64,000 nt of DNA from Sphingopyxis sp. MWB1 (GCF_000763945.1 NZ_JQFJ01000002.1:1302001-1366000), one strand, 5' to 3'. Counted from the stretch's first letter, positions 1 through 9,331 are shown. Program-made: numbers and translations. The notes: generated by a model not told the origin, from the letters alone.

Positions 1-660
1 CGCCATGGCGCGGTTCCACGCCTCCCCTACCGGGATCACCCCGTCGATGTCGGAAAGCTCCGCATCGATCCGGTCGAGCGCCGCGCGCAAATCCTGCGCC
101 ATTTTTTCGACCGGCTGGCCGTGCCAGGCACCCGTCGCGCCATAGACCTGATCGGCGCGCGACCAGGTCGCCATCAGATAGATGGCTACCTTTTCGTTCG
201 CCTGCGTCAAAAGCCGCCCCAATTCCGCAGCGCTGCGCGCGGTCCTTTCTCCGTCGCCGGGGCGGTCGGGATTGAGAATACTATATTCCTGCAGCACCAC
301 CACATCCCAAGGCGCGTCGATCATGCCCCGATGGTCACGCAGATGATCGGCCAGCGTGGCGCCGCCGCGCGTCATATGCGTGACGGTCCATTGCTGCCCC
401 GCCTGCTCGGCGAAGCGCGCAAATAGCGCGGGAATCCCGCCCACACCGTCGCCGCGCAGATCGCGCACCGAATCGGGGCGATACCGCAGCACCGCCGAAT
501 TGGCGCCTTGGGTGAAGCTATTGCCGACAAAAAGGATCGAACGCGGCGTTTCAGCCTTTTTGGCCTGCGCGAGCGCCGGGGATTGCGCGCCAAAGCCAAC
601 CAGGGCGATCAGCAGGATCAAGGCACGGCGCAAGAGCCTCCAGAAAGAGGCGGTTTTCAT
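1..660 (-). CDS. Secreted SGNH/GDSL-type hydrolase, C-terminus cut by window edge
   Basis: The first 220 codons of a longer gene are present and the frame runs open off the left edge. The product starts with a clear signal peptide: basic MKTASFWRLLRRA, then a hydrophobic stretch, with a likely cut after SPALA near residue 31. A block I-like motif ILFVGNSFTQG follows, with the candidate nucleophile Ser in GNSF, then a VVVLQEYS segment typical of the SGNH fold. The substrate is unknown; the family includes lipases, esterases and carbohydrate esterases. The catalytic Asp/His block should lie beyond the window, so activity cannot be confirmed. The ATG is the natural start for the signal peptide. 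Confidence 0.7.
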   Translation of the reverse strand, partial: MKTASFWRLLRRALILLIALVGFGAQSPALAQAKKAETPRSILFVGNSFTQGANSAVLRYRPDSVRDLRGDGVGGIPALFARFAEQAGQQWTVTHMTRGGATLADHLRDHRGMIDAPWDVVVLQEYSILNPDRPGDGERTARSAAELGRLLTQANEKVAIYLMATWSRADQVYGATGAWHGQPVEKMAQDLRAALDRIDAELSDIDGVIPVGEAWNRAMA

Positions 661-703
661 CGAAAACGCATGATCTGGCATGAAGCAATATCCATTTTTG
701 AGT

Positions 704-2359
704 TCAATTGGCGCGGGTCAGCAGGCCGCGCGCGATAATCTGGGCCTGAATTTCGGCGGCCCCTTCAAAGATCGACAGAATGCGCGCGTCGCACAGCAGG
801 CGGCTGACCGGAAATTCGAGCGCAAAGCCATTGCCGCCGTGGATCTGCACCGCATTATCGGCATTGCTCCACGCGACACGCGCGGCAAGCAGCTTGGCCA
901 TTCCCGCCTCTATGTCGCAGCGGCGCCCCTCATCCTTGGCCCGGGCGGCGGCATAGCTCAGCTGGCGCGCGATCATCGTTTCGGCGGCCATCCACCCCAG
1001 CTTGTTGGCAACGCGGGGAAAGGCGATCAGCGGCTGGGCGAACTGCATACGCTGGCAGGCATAGCCCAGCCCCAGTTCCAGCGCATTTTGCGCCACGCCG
1101 ACAGCCCGCGCAGCGGTCTGGATGCGCGCGCTTTCAAAAGTTTCCATGAGCTGCTTGAAGCCCGCCCCCTCGACCCCGCCGAGCAGCGCGCTTTCGGGCA
1201 GCACGAAGCCGTCAAAGGCGATTTCATATTCCTTCATGCCGCGATAGCCGAGCACCTCTATCTCGCTGCCCGACATGCCGGGCGCGGGAAACGGGTTGTC
1301 ATCATCGCCGCGCGGCTTGTCGGCGAGCAGCATGGAGAGGCCGCGATAACCCGGCGCATCGCTGGTCCGTACCAGCAGCGTCATCAGGTCGCTGCGCGCC
1401 CCATGGGTGATCCAAGTCTTATTGCCCTCGACCACCCATTTACCCCCCTGCCTGCGCGCCCGCGTCCGCAGCGAGGCCAGGTCGGAGCCAGTATCGGGCT
1501 CGGTAAAAACCGCGGTCGGCAGAATCGCGCCGCTGGCGATGCGCGGCAGATAATAAGCGCGCTGTTCATCGGTGCCCCCCAGCCGGATCAGCTCGGCGGC
1601 AATTTCGGAGCGCGTGCCCAGCGAGCCCACGCCAATATAGCCGCGCGACAATTCCTCCGACACGAGGCACATGGCAAGCTTTCCAAGCCCCGCGCCGCCA
1701 AATTCCTCGGGCACGGTGAGGCCAAAGACCCCGAGCGCCGCCATCTCCTCCACCAGTTCCATCGGAATATAGGCATTGGCGAGATGCCAGCCATGGGCAT
1801 GGGGCGCGACGCGGTCATCGACGAAGCGGCGGAACTGGTCGGCCATCATCACAAGCATTTCGTCGCCCAGCGCCCGGTCCGCCTCGGCGCCCTCGGCAAT
1901 CAGCCTTGCGATGTCCCCCGGCGCGGGACGCAGCGGACGCGCCGCCTTGGCAAGCACCAACGCTTCTTCTTCCAGCCCCAGATCGGCGGGACGGAAAATC
2001 TCCGCCTGACTCATCGGCAGCCCGCCGCCAAGCTGCGCCATATATTCGGCAAAGCCGGTATGGAGCATATGCTGTTCAAGCTGGCTCAGCGGGCGAGCAG
2101 CCGCGATGGCTTCGGCCCAGTCCAGCAGCGCGCGCAGCGCCGCACCATAGGTCGCGGCCCACGCAAGGCCGTGGGCGATATGCTGATGCCGCTGAATATC
2201 ATCGGCGGAAGGAGCGCCGCCGGGCGCAAGCAGCTCGGCGGTCCGGCGGCGGGCATGGGCGACATAGGCGTCCACCGCTTCGAGCGCCACGCGGCAGAGA
2301 GCAAGTCCATCGTCTGCATCATCGCTTTGGCATCCCGCCGCCTGCAGACCCATGACCAT
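704..2359 (-). CDS. mcd: Acyl-CoA dehydrogenase, probable (2S)-methylsuccinyl-CoA dehydrogenase
   Basis: A 551-residue flavoprotein of the acyl-CoA dehydrogenase family. The first 150 or so residues are an additional helical N-terminal domain that short-chain enzymes of about 380 residues lack. The FAD/acyl-CoA core follows, with TAVFTEPDTGSDL, NKTWITHG, GYRGMKEYE and QIHGGNGFALE. The expected catalytic Glu is in SIFEGAAEIQ, near residue 532. The long N-terminus and the core wording match what I remember of methylsuccinyl-CoA dehydrogenase of the ethylmalonyl-CoA pathway; a general acyl-CoA dehydrogenase is the alternative. The chosen ATG has GGGAGAG about 7 nt upstream. An in-frame start 177 nt further upstream would run into the HPP gene and is rejected. 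Confidence 0.75.
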   Translation of the reverse strand: MVMGLQAAGCQSDDADDGLALCRVALEAVDAYVAHARRRTAELLAPGGAPSADDIQRHQHIAHGLAWAATYGAALRALLDWAEAIAAARPLSQLEQHMLHTGFAEYMAQLGGGLPMSQAEIFRPADLGLEEEALVLAKAARPLRPAPGDIARLIAEGAEADRALGDEMLVMMADQFRRFVDDRVAPHAHGWHLANAYIPMELVEEMAALGVFGLTVPEEFGGAGLGKLAMCLVSEELSRGYIGVGSLGTRSEIAAELIRLGGTDEQRAYYLPRIASGAILPTAVFTEPDTGSDLASLRTRARRQGGKWVVEGNKTWITHGARSDLMTLLVRTSDAPGYRGLSMLLADKPRGDDDNPFPAPGMSGSEIEVLGYRGMKEYEIAFDGFVLPESALLGGVEGAGFKQLMETFESARIQTAARAVGVAQNALELGLGYACQRMQFAQPLIAFPRVANKLGWMAAETMIARQLSYAAARAKDEGRRCDIEAGMAKLLAARVAWSNADNAVQIHGGNGFALEFPVSRLLCDARILSIFEGAAEIQAQIIARGLLTRAN

Positions 2360-2393
2360 CGCATCTCTCCCGATTACATTTTCCCTGCCATAG

Positions 2394-3128
2394 TCACGCG
2401 GCGGCGCCCGCGTCCAGTTGCTCGGCGCCGGTGGAACGCCGCCGTTCGGCGCGCGCCTCGGCATGGGTGAGCAGCATCGCGAGATCCTCGCGGCCGATAT
2501 CGAATGTTTCGCCCAGATCGGCGAGGGCGCCGTCAATATCCTCGATCAGCAGGCCGGATGGCGAAATGTGCGTGCGAGCCGATGCGTCCGCCTCGCCCTG
2601 TCCCGCGGGGACGGCGCGATGCGGATAGCTATGGCCCGACAAGCGATGGAAGAGCCAGCCACTGGCAACGAGCAGCGCCGAGTTGATCGCCACCAGCACC
2701 AGAAAGCGCGCACCCCCGTCGGCAAGGATAAGCGACGGGGCGAGAATAGCGCTCAGCGCCGCCGCGCCGCCCGGCGGATGAAGACAGCGGCAGAGCGACA
2801 TGAGCAGGATTGCCGCCGCCACCGCGACCGGCGCGGCATAGAGCGGATCGGGCAGGAGGAACAAGGTCGCAACGCCGACCATCGCGGAAAGGCTGTTGCC
2901 GCCAATAATCGCCCAAGGCTGCGCCAGCGGACTGGCGGGAACGGCAAACAGCAGCACCGTCGATGCGCCAATAGGCGCGACGATCCATGGCATGGATGCG
3001 GGCAGCAACAGCCAGCAGCTCGCCCCCACAAAGGCCACCCCCAACAGCGCGCCAGCACAGGCGAGCAGCCGGTCGCGCAGGCTGGCACCCGCCAGCACGG
3101 GAATGAAAATCGCCTTTAACCGCGTCAA
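2394..3128 (-). CDS. HPP family integral membrane protein
   Basis: A 244-residue inner-membrane protein with about four to five hydrophobic segments in the first 165 residues. It carries the family signature HPPGGAAAL, which gives the HPP family its name, plus the conserved PIGAS segment. The C-terminal 75 residues are soluble and polar and end in a Glu/Arg-rich tail. Some members are linked to nitrite transport in plastids and cyanobacteria; the bacterial role is not settled. The apparent start is TTG with AGAGG about 8 nt upstream, so the exact N-terminus is tentative. It lies 34 nt upstream of the acyl-CoA dehydrogenase on the same strand. Confidence 0.8.
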   Translation of the reverse strand: MTRLKAIFIPVLAGASLRDRLLACAGALLGVAFVGASCWLLLPASMPWIVAPIGASTVLLFAVPASPLAQPWAIIGGNSLSAMVGVATLFLLPDPLYAAPVAVAAAILLMSLCRCLHPPGGAAALSAILAPSLILADGGARFLVLVAINSALLVASGWLFHRLSGHSYPHRAVPAGQGEADASARTHISPSGLLIEDIDGALADLGETFDIGREDLAMLLTHAEARAERRRSTGAEQLDAGAAA

Positions 3129-3203
3129 AACTCAGCCTCTTTCATCGAAGCTGCCCATGCGGTTTCGGTCCAGCCAAAGCCAGAGAGGATAAATTGCCCC
3201 CGC

Positions 3204-3686
3204 TCAATCTGCCTTATCGGCGGATGCCCCGGCTTTTCGTTCCCAGTGCGATTCAACGAGGCGCAAAAGGGTCAGCATCACGACGCTGATCGCCCCGCCG
3301 ATCAGCACCAGCGGCCACTGCGCCGCGCCGCAGGCAATGCCGACGACCGCCGCGAGCCAGAGATGCGCGGCGGTGGTAAGATTTTTAACCTCGCCCTTGC
3401 TGAACACGATCAGCCCCGCGCCGATGATGCCGATAAAGGCCCCTGTGGCTTCAAAGATACGCAGCACATCGCCGCGCTCGCCGCCGATCTGCGTATAAAG
3501 GGCTATCATTGAAACCGTCATCACTGCGGCAGAAAAGCAGATCAGCCCGTGGGTCCGCAGCCCCGCTTCATGTCCGCGATATTCCCGGTCGAGGCCGAGC
3601 AGGAGACCAAGCAACGCCGCACCGCCAAGACGCGACAAGAGGTCGAGGTCGATCGAATGGATGAAAACCGGGGCGTTGAGTTCCAT
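3204..3686 (-). CDS. MgtC/SapB family membrane protein
   Basis: A 160-residue protein with four or five membrane segments. It has the MgtC/SapB hallmarks: an N-terminal LGGAALLGLLLGLDREYRG motif with the conserved Arg-Glu pair, then GLRTHGLICFSAA and GAFIGIIGAGLI. Relatives are linked to survival at low magnesium or in acid. Here there is no attached MgtB transporter or ATPase, so the substrate is unknown. The C-terminal soluble domain of true MgtC is short or absent. There is no obvious ribosome binding site ahead of the ATG. It is in line with the HPP gene, 75 nt apart. Confidence 0.8.
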   Translation of the reverse strand: MELNAPVFIHSIDLDLLSRLGGAALLGLLLGLDREYRGHEAGLRTHGLICFSAAVMTVSMIALYTQIGGERGDVLRIFEATGAFIGIIGAGLIVFSKGEVKNLTTAAHLWLAAVVGIACGAAQWPLVLIGGAISVVMLTLLRLVESHWERKAGASADKAD

Positions 3687-3745
3687 TGAGGCTTATAAAG
3701 CCGAAAGGCGGCAAGGGTTCCCTCGCCGCCGCCCAGGTGCATCCG

Positions 3746-4576
3746 TCAGCTTTCGCCGCGCGCAATATCGGCCAGTTCGCGCCCCCGGTCGCGCGCTGCG
3801 CGCAGCACATTGGTCAGCAAGGCGGCCAATTGCCCATCGCCATCGAGCACATCAAGGCCCGCCTGCGTGGTGCCTCCCTTGCTTGCGACCTGCGCGATCA
3901 GCGCCGCGGGGCGCTCGCCGCTTTCGGCGAGCAGTGCAGAGGCGCCGCCAAAGGTCGCATTGGCCAGCGCGAGCGAATCCTCCGGGCTCAACCCCAGCCG
4001 TTCGCCCGCGGCCGCATAAGCCTCGATCATACGGAAAACATAGGCGGGGCCGCTGCCCGTAAAGGCCGTGACGAGATCCATCGTCGAATCCTCGGCCAGC
4101 GGCACGACATCGCCCAACGTCGCGAGCAGCGGAGTCACCACCGACGCATCGGCATCGCCCAAGCTCGCTACCGCCGAAACCCCTGCGCCGATCCGCGCGG
4201 CAAGATTGGGCAGAATGCGAATATGCCCCTTGGCCTCGGGGAAACGCGCCGCCAAATCGGCGAGCGAAACGCCCGCCAGAATCGAAAGCAAGCGCACCTC
4301 ATTGGTAATATGGGGGCCCAGTTGTTCTGCGACTTCCCCCAATTGCTGGGGCTTCATGCCCAGCATGATCCAATCCGCCGAACGGCCCGCTGCCTGCCAT
4401 TCAGCGATGGAGGTGAATTGCGCGATTTTTTCGCGTGGCGCGGCTTGGGGGTCGATAATCGCGACCTGTGCCGGGTTGAGGCCCCATTCGAGCCAGCGCT
4501 CCAGCATGGCGCCCGCCATATTGCCGCAGCCAACAAGAAGCAGCTGCCCCGCGAAATCCTGCAAATTCTTTTTCAT
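3746..4576 (-). CDS. proC: Pyrroline-5-carboxylate reductase
   Basis: A 276-residue NAD(P)H-dependent enzyme making L-proline from pyrroline-5-carboxylate. The dinucleotide-binding loop LLLVGCGNMAGAML is at residues 11-25. The C-terminal dimerisation and catalytic region reads DLVTAFTGSGPAYVF and then SKGGTTQAGLDVL, both diagnostic of ProC. Length is normal for the family. The start chosen, MKKNLQDF, gives the expected short lead before the Rossmann fold; an upstream in-frame ATG would add 25 unrelated residues overlapping the neighbour. The gene lies 22 nt downstream of the phosphatase gene and may be co-transcribed with it. Confidence 0.92.
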   Translation of the reverse strand: MKKNLQDFAGQLLLVGCGNMAGAMLERWLEWGLNPAQVAIIDPQAAPREKIAQFTSIAEWQAAGRSADWIMLGMKPQQLGEVAEQLGPHITNEVRLLSILAGVSLADLAARFPEAKGHIRILPNLAARIGAGVSAVASLGDADASVVTPLLATLGDVVPLAEDSTMDLVTAFTGSGPAYVFRMIEAYAAAGERLGLSPEDSLALANATFGGASALLAESGERPAALIAQVASKGGTTQAGLDVLDGDGQLAALLTNVLRAARDRGRELADIARGES

Positions 4577-4598
4577 GGTCCCTGTCTTTTCAACTTTT

Positions 4599-6269
4599 CT
4601 ATCGGCAACTGCTGCCCGGTCCGGAAACCAGGTCGAGGCAGCGACCATCAACTTTGGCCTCGTCGACCGGCAAATCGATCAACGCGGCCAGGGTGGGGAG
4701 GATGTCGACGGTCATGACCGCATTGGGCTGTTCAAAAGCTGCCAGCCCCTTGCGCCAGAAGAGGATCGGCACGCGGCGGTCATAGTCCCAGACCGACCCA
4801 TGGGTCGCGACATAGCCGACGCCGGGTTCGGCGATCGGGGTGATGCGCGGTTTCAGTGCAATGATGAAGTCGCCCGAACGGTCGGGGTGCCAGGAGGCAC
4901 GCAGCTTGTCCATCAGCGTCCATGTGTCGGGTGCGCGCTTTGAAATCGCATGCGCCGCCAATTCTTCCTTGGTAACGACCGCTTCCACCTGCGGATGCGC
5001 GCGCAGGCGAGGCAATATTTCGGCGAGCGCCGCCTTGCGCTGCTGGGCCGTCAGCGCTTTCGACAGATAATAGTCCCCGCTCACGCCATAGAGCAGCGGC
5101 TGGGGCAGGTTGAGCTTTTCCGCGACCTGCTTGCCCAGCACGTCGGGATCGAGCGCGCGGTCCACGCGCTGGGCGTCGGGCCACGCATTCTGGCGGTTGC
5201 GTTCGGGCAGGTCATGGCCGCCATGATCGGCGGTGAGCGCGACCAGATAGTCGATGCCCGTCGCGTCGAGCTGTTTGAAGAAATCATCGAGTTCGCGGTC
5301 GAGCCCCGCCATTTGCAGGCACATTTCGGTGCCTTCGGTCCCGGTGCCATGGCCGACATAATCGGTCGCCGACAGGCCGACGATCAGCAGATCGGTCGTA
5401 TCGCCCTCGCCCATCTTGCGCGCAGCGCGCAGCGCTGCAGCGGTGGCGAGCACGGCGCCATCGGCTTCGGGAGACGCACGGAAGCGATTATAGTCGCCCG
5501 CCTCGCGCGCCATGCGTCCGGTGCCGACCGTGGCGCCATTGCCCAGCGGAATGGCGATGTCATGGGACAGGCAATCGAGCGGCAACGGCATGGCTTCGCG
5601 CGGCTGCGCCAGCGCGGCGGCAATCGCCGCGCTCGCCTTTTGCGCCGTGGGCGACAGGGCCGTTCCGCGATAGCTGGTCAGCCCCTTGGGCGAGAGCCAC
5701 ATCAACTCATCAGCCTTGCGCCCGCCCATCATGATGGCGGCGCGGTCCTTCCCCGCGACCGAGACGACCTGCGCGCGCGGATTGCGCGCCTTCATCAGGT
5801 CGCCAAGCGTCGGCACCAGCAGATGTTCGACCGAAGGGGCATAGCCATCGCCCTTCGACGTCGTGCCGGGGACCCGCTCATCTTCGGCGCAATAAATGCG
5901 CTTGTCGGCGCGCGCCGCTGACAGGTCATAATATTGATTGGCGATGATGCCGGTATGCGCGGGATGATTTCCCGTCAAAATGGTCGAATGCCCCGGACAG
6001 GTTTCGGTCGCGCCATGCGCCTGATAGCCGGCAGGAAAGACGACGCCCGAGGCAAGCCGCGCAAGGCCGCCCGTAAAGCGCCCGCGATATTCGGCGAACA
6101 GATCGGCCGAAAACTGGTCGACGGCAATCACCACCAGCAATTTGGGAGCCGGCGTGGCGGCTGTTACCGCGGGCGCAATCGGCGCGGCGGCCTCCTGACC
6201 CATGGCGCCCCCCGCTGAAAAAATCGAAAGCGCGGCGGCGCAAGCGGTGGCGAGCGATTTGAACGTCAC
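4599..6269 (-). CDS. phoK: Secreted alkaline phosphatase, PhoK type
   Basis: A 556-residue exported metal-dependent phosphomonoesterase. A signal peptide (about residues 1-25, ending AGGAMGQ) precedes an alkaline phosphatase superfamily fold. The nucleophile is Thr rather than Ser: GATETCPGHSTIL places Thr at about residue 88, matching the Thr89 nucleophile I recall for Sphingomonas PhoK. Metal ligands are visible in VIAVDQFSADL, SATDYVGHG, TADHGGHDLPE and ATHGS. Length and order match PhoK closely. The start is GTG with GGAG about 10 nt upstream. It is divergent from the DsbD-type gene, sharing a 109-nt promoter region; no Pho box was recognised there. Confidence 0.85.
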   Translation of the reverse strand: MTFKSLATACAAALSIFSAGGAMGQEAAAPIAPAVTAATPAPKLLVVIAVDQFSADLFAEYRGRFTGGLARLASGVVFPAGYQAHGATETCPGHSTILTGNHPAHTGIIANQYYDLSAARADKRIYCAEDERVPGTTSKGDGYAPSVEHLLVPTLGDLMKARNPRAQVVSVAGKDRAAIMMGGRKADELMWLSPKGLTSYRGTALSPTAQKASAAIAAALAQPREAMPLPLDCLSHDIAIPLGNGATVGTGRMAREAGDYNRFRASPEADGAVLATAAALRAARKMGEGDTTDLLIVGLSATDYVGHGTGTEGTEMCLQMAGLDRELDDFFKQLDATGIDYLVALTADHGGHDLPERNRQNAWPDAQRVDRALDPDVLGKQVAEKLNLPQPLLYGVSGDYYLSKALTAQQRKAALAEILPRLRAHPQVEAVVTKEELAAHAISKRAPDTWTLMDKLRASWHPDRSGDFIIALKPRITPIAEPGVGYVATHGSVWDYDRRVPILFWRKGLAAFEQPNAVMTVDILPTLAALIDLPVDEAKVDGRCLDLVSGPGSSCR

Positions 6270-6378
6270 GGGGGCTTCTCCATTGCCGATGGTCAACGCG
6301 GGCTGTCCTCTCGACCAAAGCCGCCTATATGGCAAGCCTTGAACGCTCGGCTTTGAAGGAGACTATGGTGGAGCGGAA

Positions 6379-8481
6379 ATGAGCGGCGACGGAGCAAAGC
6401 TTTTGATATTCCCTCCCTATCCGGGGCTGCGTGCGGCAGCGATGCTCTTTTTGCTTTGGCTGGTCGCGGCCATGCCGGTGAGCGCGAAGCCAACGCATAT
6501 CACCGCAAAGCTGATTGCCGAATCGGCCACGCCCGTTCCGGGGGACGGCACGACCCTGGCGCTCACCATGACGCCGGAGCAGGGATGGCACGGCTATTGG
6601 GTCAATGGCGGCGATGCCGGATTCGGGCTTTCGGTCAAATGGAATGCCCCCGAGGGCGTGCGGATCGCGCCCTTTCGCTACCCCGTGCCCGAACCGCTGA
6701 TCCTCTTTGGCATGATGAATTATGTCTATGAGCAGCCCTATGCCTTGCTCGCCAATGTGGAGATCGACCGGAATATCGCGCCGGGCACCGACCTCACCCT
6801 GTCCGGCATGGCCAATTGGCTCGCGTGCACCGACAAGGTCTGCGTTCCTGAAAAAGCCGTGATTTCGGTCAAGCTTGTCGCCGGAAATGGCAACATCGAT
6901 CCCGGCACACGCGCGCAGTTCGACGCGTGGCGCGCGCAGCTTCCGCAACCGCTCGATCGCCCCGGCCGCTGGGAAAGGCAGGGTGACAGGCTGCGCTTTT
7001 CCATTCCCCTGCCACGCAGTGTCGCGCTTCCCCAGCCCTATCTCTTTGTCGAGACGCCAAAGCTGGTCGATTATCCCGCGCCGCAAAATTTCAGCCGAAA
7101 TGGCGATGACATCATCGTTGAAACGCGCGCCAAGGGGGATGCGTCCGGCCCTGTCGCCGCGCTGCTCAAGCTGGATGAGGGGCGCGGCCTTTCCATCGCC
7201 TTGGAACCCGGCGCTGTCCCCGCTGCGGGGGATCACGTCGCCACCGTTTCGGGCGGCGCCAAGGGCAAGGCGGGCGGCACATTGGGCGTGTTTGACGGCA
7301 CATTATTCTGGACCGCGCTGGCGGGCGCGATCCTCGGCGGCCTTATCCTGAACCTCATGCCCTGCGTCTTTCCGATTCTCAGCCTCAAGGCGCTCAGCCT
7401 CGCCCGCTCGGGCGGAACCGCTGCCACCGCAAAAACCGAAGGGATGGCCTATACAGGGGGCGCAGTGCTGACCGCGCTCCTGCTCGGCGGAATCTTGCTC
7501 GGCCTGCGCGCGGCGGGCGAACAGGTGGGCTGGGCCTTTCAGCTTCAACATCCGCTCAGCGTCTTCATCCTGCTGCTCCTAGCCGTGGCGATCACCCTCA
7601 ATCTGGCGGGGAGCTATGTGCTCCCTTCGTTCGGCGGCGGCCACCGCCTCACCGAACAAGGCGGCGCGGTCGGCGGCTTCTGGACCGGCGCGCTCGCCGC
7701 CTTTGTCGCAACACCGTGCAGCGGGCCGCTGCTCGGCGCAGCGCTCGGCGCCACACTCGTCCTCCCCGCCTGGGCGGCGCTGCCAATTTTTGGCGGCTTG
7801 GGCCTTGGGCTCGCGCTGCCCTTCCTCGCCCTCGCCTTTCTGCCCGCGCTGCGGACGCGGCTGCCGAAACCGGGGCCGTGGATGGACGCGTTTCGCAAAT
7901 GGATGGCGGTGCCAATGGGGCTGACCGCGCTCGCGCTGATATGGCTTTTGTGGCGGCAGGCGGAGTCGATCGGGCTGATCGCAGCGCTGGCGGCCACCTT
8001 GCTTCTGGGCGCGGTGCTGCTCGCAACGGGCCGGTTCCAGCGGCAGGGGCGCCGCCCCGCGCCCTTGATGGCGCTATTGCTATTGCTCATCCCTGTCGCG
8101 CTGTGGGTGGCGACAGCCGACCGCGAGGGTGGCGTAGCGGCCCCGACAGGCACGTCCTTTTCGGTCGAGGCTTTGACCAACGCGCGGGCATCGGGTAAGC
8201 CCGTTTTCGTCTATTTCACCGCCGACTGGTGCGTGTCGTGCAAGGCCAATGAGGCAGCCGCGATCAACCGCGAAGCCGTGCAGCAAGCGTTTGACAAGGC
8301 GGGCGTGGTCACATTGGTCGGCGACTGGACCAATGGCGATCCCGCCATCACCCGCACCCTCGCCGAGCATGGGCGCAACAGCGTGCCGCTCTACCTCTGG
8401 TATGCACCGGGGGCCGCGCAACCCGAAATCCTGCCGCAAATCCTGACGCCGGGGATGCTTGCCGAAAAGGCGAAACAATGA
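6379..8481 (+). CDS. dsbD: DsbD/ScsB-type thiol:disulfide interchange protein
   Basis: A 700-residue membrane reductant conduit that carries electrons from cytoplasmic thioredoxin to the periplasm. A signal peptide (residues 1-36) leads to a periplasmic N-terminal domain with Cys150 and Cys155 in NWLACTDKVCVPE. The central membrane domain has the two redox Cys motifs LMPCVFPIL and ATPCSGPLL. A C-terminal thioredoxin domain carries WCVSC, with Cys618 and Cys621. All three modules needed for the thiol relay are intact. The N-terminal domain looks more like the ScsB type than the E. coli alpha domain, so partners may differ from DsbC/DsbE. GGAGCGGA precedes the ATG. Confidence 0.87.
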   Translation: MSGDGAKLLIFPPYPGLRAAAMLFLLWLVAAMPVSAKPTHITAKLIAESATPVPGDGTTLALTMTPEQGWHGYWVNGGDAGFGLSVKWNAPEGVRIAPFRYPVPEPLILFGMMNYVYEQPYALLANVEIDRNIAPGTDLTLSGMANWLACTDKVCVPEKAVISVKLVAGNGNIDPGTRAQFDAWRAQLPQPLDRPGRWERQGDRLRFSIPLPRSVALPQPYLFVETPKLVDYPAPQNFSRNGDDIIVETRAKGDASGPVAALLKLDEGRGLSIALEPGAVPAAGDHVATVSGGAKGKAGGTLGVFDGTLFWTALAGAILGGLILNLMPCVFPILSLKALSLARSGGTAATAKTEGMAYTGGAVLTALLLGGILLGLRAAGEQVGWAFQLQHPLSVFILLLLAVAITLNLAGSYVLPSFGGGHRLTEQGGAVGGFWTGALAAFVATPCSGPLLGAALGATLVLPAWAALPIFGGLGLGLALPFLALAFLPALRTRLPKPGPWMDAFRKWMAVPMGLTALALIWLLWRQAESIGLIAALAATLLLGAVLLATGRFQRQGRRPAPLMALLLLLIPVALWVATADREGGVAAPTGTSFSVEALTNARASGKPVFVYFTADWCVSCKANEAAAINREAVQQAFDKAGVVTLVGDWTNGDPAITRTLAEHGRNSVPLYLWYAPGAAQPEILPQILTPGMLAEKAKQ

Positions 8482-8492
8482 CCCCCCGTCCT

Positions 8493-8530
8493 GTCATTGC
8501 GAGGAGCGGAGCGACGAAGCAATCTCCAGC
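8493..8530. repeat. Dispersed intergenic repeat, GTCATTGCGAG...GAAGCAATC family, copy 1
   Basis: The element has the form GTCATTGCGAG, a short core, then GAAGCAATCTCC, with self-complementary parts. Related copies are at about 21.86, 21.93 (inverted) and 40.93 kb, all between genes. It sits just upstream of tlyA, and an in-frame ATG that would read through it is therefore not the real tlyA start. Confidence 0.75.
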
Positions 8531-8596
8531 CCGCACCCCGGCATCGCCGATGGCGGGAGCCTGCACCCCGCTCCGCGCCACGACAGGAACGCTCTG

Positions 8597-9331
8597 ATGA
8601 CCAAGCAGCGCGCCGACCAATTGCTCGTCGATCGCGGCCTTGCCGAAAGCCGGACGCGCGCGCAGGCGCTGATCCTCGCGGGCCTTGCCTTTGTCGGCGA
8701 CCGCAAGATCGACAAGGCGGGGCAACAAATTGCCGACGACGCCGAAATCCATATCAAGGGCCGCGACCATCCCTGGGTGTCGCGCGGCGGGATCAAGCTT
8801 GACCATGCGCTCGGCCATCTCGGCTGGGACGTGACCGGGGCGGTGGCCATCGACGTCGGCTCCTCCACCGGGGGTTTCACCGACGTCCTGCTCAGCCGCG
8901 GCGCAGCGCGCGTCTATGCCGTTGATTCAGGCACCAACCAGCTTGCGTGGAAGCTGCGACAGGACGAGCGCGTCATCGTCCACGAACAGACCAGCGCGCG
9001 CATTCTCACCGCCGACCATATTCCCGAAGCGGTCGACCTCATCGTCTGCGATGCCAGCTTCATTTCTCTCGCCAAAGTGCTGCCAAAGCCGATGAGCTTT
9101 GCGAGAAAGGGCGCGCGGCTGATCGCGCTGATCAAGCCCCAGTTCGAGGCCGAACGCCATGAAGTGGGCAAGAAAGGCGTGGTGCGCGACGCGGCGGTCC
9201 ATGCCCGGGTGTGCGATGCGGTGCGCGACTGGCTGGAGGCCGAAGGCTGGCGCGTGGCCGACCTGGTCCAAAGCCCCATCACTGGCCCTGAAGGCAATGT
9301 CGAATTTCTGATCGCCGCCGAACGGGCATGA
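8597..9331 (+). CDS. tlyA: TlyA family rRNA (cytidine-2'-O)-methyltransferase
   Basis: A 244-residue protein with an N-terminal S4 RNA-binding domain (about 1-60; RADQLLVDRGLAESRTRAQ) joined to an FtsJ-like methyltransferase domain. The SAM-binding loop is AIDVGSSTGGFTDVLLSRGA, followed by LIVCDASFISL and IKPQFEAERHEVG. Family members 2'-O-methylate cytidines of 16S and/or 23S rRNA; some homologues are haemolysin-like in name only. The ATG selected gives the standard S4 start. A 46-residue upstream extension is just a translated dispersed repeat. It lies downstream of the DsbD-type gene, 115 nt away. Confidence 0.88.
   Translation: MTKQRADQLLVDRGLAESRTRAQALILAGLAFVGDRKIDKAGQQIADDAEIHIKGRDHPWVSRGGIKLDHALGHLGWDVTGAVAIDVGSSTGGFTDVLLSRGAARVYAVDSGTNQLAWKLRQDERVIVHEQTSARILTADHIPEAVDLIVCDASFISLAKVLPKPMSFARKGARLIALIKPQFEAERHEVGKKGVVRDAAVHARVCDAVRDWLEAEGWRVADLVQSPITGPEGNVEFLIAAERA

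Noticed and set aside
680..2470. 596-codon open frame on the plus strand opposite the acyl-CoA dehydrogenase gene
   Set aside because: It is the antisense shadow of a GC-rich gene; the minus strand carries a full set of family motifs and this frame has none.
2360..2536. Upstream extension of the acyl-CoA dehydrogenase by 59 codons
   Set aside because: It would overlap the end of the HPP gene, and a better SD stands before the internal ATG.
8459..8596. Upstream extension of tlyA by 46 codons
   Set aside because: The extra peptide is a translation of a dispersed intergenic repeat and is not part of the S4 domain.
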